Below, piece after piece: positions 58,052 to 64,000 of a stretch of DNA of 64,000 nt (positions are counted from its first letter, which is position 1; each line of letters begins with the position of its first letter). This DNA comes from Chrysomallon squamiferum (Eukaryota; Mollusca; Gastropoda; Neomphalida; Peltospiridae), in contig CM022678.1 in NCBI GenBank assembly GCA_012295275.1, forward strand, positions 18,401,978-18,465,977. Direction: 5' to 3'. Both the position numbers and the translations under genes were made by a program. Below the pieces are notes generated by a model, which was not told the DNA's origin, did no database searches, and saw nothing but the letters and a program-made list of their open reading frames with translations.

Positions 58052-59356
58052 TACTTGAGGAAAAGCTCTGCCACACGCAAAGTGTGATTCTATCAGCAAG
58101 TTATCTCTAACTTGTACTTTCTCACTGCCTTTCATAAATTCAGTGTGATTCTATTAGTTATCAGCAAGTTATCTCTAACTTGTACTTTCTCACTGATGTG
58201 CAGCCTTTCATAAATTCAGTGTGATTCTATTAGTTATCAGCAAGTTATCTCTAACTTGTACTTTCTCACTGATGTGCAGCCTTTCATAAATTCAGTGTGA
58301 TTCTATTAGTTATCAGCAAGTTATCTCTAACTTGTACTTTCTCACTGATGTGCAGCCTTTCATAAATTCAGTGTGATTCTATTAGTTATCAGCAAGTTAT
58401 CTCTAACTTGTACTTTCTCACTGATGTGCAGCCTTTCATAAATTCAGTGTGATTCTATTAGTTATCAGCAAGTTATCTCTAACTTGTACTTTCTCACTGA
58501 TGTGCAGCCTTTCATAAATTCAGTGTGATTCTATTAGTTATCAGCAAGTTATCTCTAACTTGTACTTTCTCACTGATGTGCAGCCTTTCATAAATTCAGT
58601 GTGATTCTATTAGTTATCAGCAAGTTATCTCTAACTTGTACTTTCTCACTGATGTGCAGCCTTTCATAAATTCAGTGTGATTCTATTAGTTATCAGCAAG
58701 TTATCTCTAACTTGTACTTTCTCACTGATGTGCAGCCTTTCATAAATTCAGTGTGATTCTATTAGTTATCAGCAAGTTATCTCTAACTTGTACTTTCTCA
58801 CTGATGTGCAGCCTTTCATAAATTCAGTGTGATTCTATTAGTTATCAGCAAGTTATCTCTAACTTGTACTTTCTCACTGATGTGCAGCCTTTCATAAATT
58901 CAGTGTGATTCTATTAGTTATCAGCAAGTTATCTCTAACTTGTACTTTCTCACTGATGTGCAGCCTTTCATAAATTCAGTGTGATTCTATTAGTTATCAG
59001 CAAGTTATCTCTAACTTGTACTTTCTCACTGATGTGCAGCCTTTCATAAATTCAGTGTGATTCTATTAGTTATCAGCAAGTTATCTCTAACTTGTACTTT
59101 CTCACTGATGTGCAGCCTTTCATAAATTCAGTGTGATTCTATTAGTTATCAGCAAGTTATCTCTAACTTGTACTTTCTCACTGCCTTTCATAAATTCAGT
59201 GTGATTCTATTAGTTATCAGCAAGTTATCTCTAACTTGTACTTTCTCACTGATGTGCAGCCTTTCATAAATTCAGTGTGATTCTATTAGTTATCAGCAAG
59301 TTATCTCTAACTTGTACTTTCTCACTGATGTGCAGCCTTTCATAAATTCAGTGTGA
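58052..59356. repeat. 76-bp satellite array, about 17 units
   Basis: Unit: CAGTGTGATTCTATTAGTTA, then TCAGCAAGTTATCTCTAACT, then TGTACTTTCTCACTGATGTG, then CAGCCTTTCATAAATT (76 bp). Starting at 58,141 there are 15 full units and one 68-bp unit lacking GATGTGCA. An earlier 60-bp unit (about 58,081) has two 8-bp deletions. Units are essentially identical, so the array is young or homogenised. Each contains the perfect hairpin CAAGTTA-TCTC-TAACTTG. No coding potential is evident. Confidence 0.95.
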
Positions 59357-62480
<3,124 letters not shown>

Positions 62481-62781
62481 AAAAAAAAAAACTAAAAAAT
62501 CAACTCCTCTCAACCAGTCACGCCTACAACACACCCCGACCGTCAGTGCTCTCCACCCAGCCCCAGTGCTCTCAACCACACTCCTCTCCAGACAGATACG
62601 CACCCACAAACCCACCCACCCCTCCCAGCGACTAACCCAGCTCCTTCCCTAGCATTCCTGCCATTAAAAACCTGCCTCGCTAGATTTTCGCGCCGTTGTG
62701 AAAGACGTCGAGTCTAACGTATTATTATTATTATTATTATTAGCGCCGGTTAAATCGGCCAAGAAGCGAGACAGCTCAGCC

Positions 62782-62830
<49 letters not shown>

Positions 62831-63171
62831 GCTGGTATTACTTGTGTGTGTGTTTTTGTCGAGGCGCTAAATAAACCGCCGTCCCTTGCCTGCTTCGCCT
62901 TACCTACCTACGGCTATCACTAACCGAGGTAAACAAACACCTGTATCCACGCACCAGGTGAGTGGTTAATACACACAGGTAGATACACACACACATAGAC
63001 ACGAGGGATCGCTAACCAAGACGACGTAGACTTTACTGGTGTTGTGTGTGTGTGTGTAGTATTCCTTGGTACCCTATCCCCCCCAAAAAAAAAAAAAGAA
63101 AAAAGTTTCTTCAGTTGTTTTATAATCCCGTGGAAATTCGTCGATTCTTGTGACAGAAATTAGCAGCAATG
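62481..63171 (+). promoter_or_regulatory. Promoter and 5'-terminal exon(s) of a plus-strand gene; initiator ATG is the last codon
   Basis: Base composition shifts to GC- and CpG-richer sequence from about 62,500, unlike the rest of the window (for example GCGCCGTTGTG, GACGTCGAG, GCGCCGGTTAAATCGGCC). Sequence just before the end reads AGCAGCA ATG|GTAAGTAG, a good start context joined directly to a consensus donor at 63,172. Further donor-like sites occur at 62,958 (CAG|GTGAGT) and 62,927 (GAG|GTAAAC), so alternative leaders are possible. ATG-only first exons occur in genes such as alpha-tubulin and cofilin; the identity here cannot be told because the next exon is outside the window. Confidence 0.5.
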
Positions 63172-63619
63172 GTAAGTAGATTTTATTTATTTTTTTTTTT
63201 TTTTTTAGATTTCTTTTAAAATCTTTTTATTTTTTTTTTTTTTTGTTTGTTCAGTAGTTTTGATAAGATTGCAGTCGTAACTTGGGATTAACTCCCAGCA
63301 CAGCTTGCCTTTCAGAGGTATTTGGATTATCGTATTGGTTTATCTGATAATCCTATAATCGTAAAGTCAGAAAAAAGAAAGACCTTCGACTTTCCTGTTT
63401 TTAATTTTTGTCGTTCTTCCTTTCTTCCTTCCTTCCTCCATTCCTGCCTTCCTGCCTCCTTTCTTTAAACATTTATTGTAAGTTGATCGACAATTAAAAT
63501 TATATAGGAGGTTTTTTTTAAAAATCTAAAATATCTGTATTTATAAAGAATAATAAAAACGACGACAACAACAACAACGCAGAGTAATAAATAATAATAA
63601 TAATAATGAATAATGACGT

Positions 63620-63665
<46 letters not shown>

Positions 63666-64000
63666 GAATAACAACAACAACAGCAACAACTGTAATAATA
63701 AAAACAAAAACAAATGATTCATTATTACGTAATAATAATTAAACACAATGAAAATAAATGCAAAGAAGGACAAGATATTAATTTATAAATAATAAAAAAA
63801 AAAAAAAAACACTTTTAATGTGCAGACTTCAATAACTGTGTGAGTTTATTAACTCATATGAATAAAAAAAAAAGTAAAAAAAAAAAAGCACAGATTTACA
63901 AAGGAAAAATCATTCACGATTTTTGGTCATTAGCTGAATCAGTTATTGGAAATCGATAGACTGATTCCCCGGCAAGTCTTAGCGCAGCGTATCTCGCCGA
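63172..64000 (+). other. Presumed first intron of the gene starting at the right edge
   Basis: It begins GTAAGTAG. It contains T runs, a TTCC tract (63,416-63,465), a TAA tract (about 63,620-63,665) and A runs. No exon is recognised before the window ends. Confidence 0.4.

Overview
The window is animal nuclear DNA, most likely from a mollusc and perhaps a gastropod. It is AT-rich, intron-rich and crowded with microsatellites. It carries spliced genes of clearly metazoan type (POLR3K, GEMIN7, F-type lectins). It also holds decayed repeats ending in a 'GTGCTGGGGTGT-GTTAAACATTCATTCATTC' type tail, which I associate from memory with molluscan SINEs. No prokaryotic features, rRNA, tRNA or CRISPR were seen.

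Region 1 (1 to about 33,250) is a head-to-tail tandem array on the minus strand: five complete genes and one cut by the left window edge. Each gene has four exons joined by phase-1 introns: a 61-nt signal-peptide exon, two exons that together make one F-type lectin (fucolectin/FTP) domain, and a 248-nt terminal exon for a PAN/apple-like Cys-rich domain ending in a stop. The six signal exons, six first-half lectin exons, five second-half exons and five PAN exons are all open and have usable splice sites. The complete genes predict secreted lectins of 251 or 253 aa. The fucose-binding motif H-x26-R-x-D-x4-R is intact in every complete copy and is rebuilt across the exon 2/3 junction. Start-to-start spacing runs from 4.5 to 6.9 kb because introns and spacers carry expanding repeats and deletions.

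Region 2 (about 33,250-41,950) has no recognisable gene. It holds AT-rich, mutually similar, decayed duplicate blocks. Region 3 (41,960-46,273) is a housekeeping pair in head-to-head orientation: POLR3K (minus, three exons, 108 aa, one GC-AG intron) and GEMIN7 (plus, 87 aa, single coding exon). Region 4 (46,274-53,395) is spacer with microsatellites, a mariner-like MITE and a SINE remnant.

Region 5 (53,396-57,290) is a seventh lectin gene on the plus strand. It has the same exon plan but an unrelated signal-peptide exon, and its first intron holds a deleted Tigger/pogo-like transposon. It is followed by a 76-bp satellite of about 17 copies (58,050-59,356) and long CT, AATA and ACT tracts. Region 6 (about 62,500-64,000) looks like the promoter and 5' exon of another plus-strand gene whose initiator ATG is the last codon of exon 1; the rest lies outside the window.

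The main biological story is a small, recently amplified and still intact lectin family. Framework residues are nearly fixed, while the loops around the sugar pocket vary in sequence and length, as expected for a self/non-self, gamete or mucus recognition repertoire. That role is inferred.
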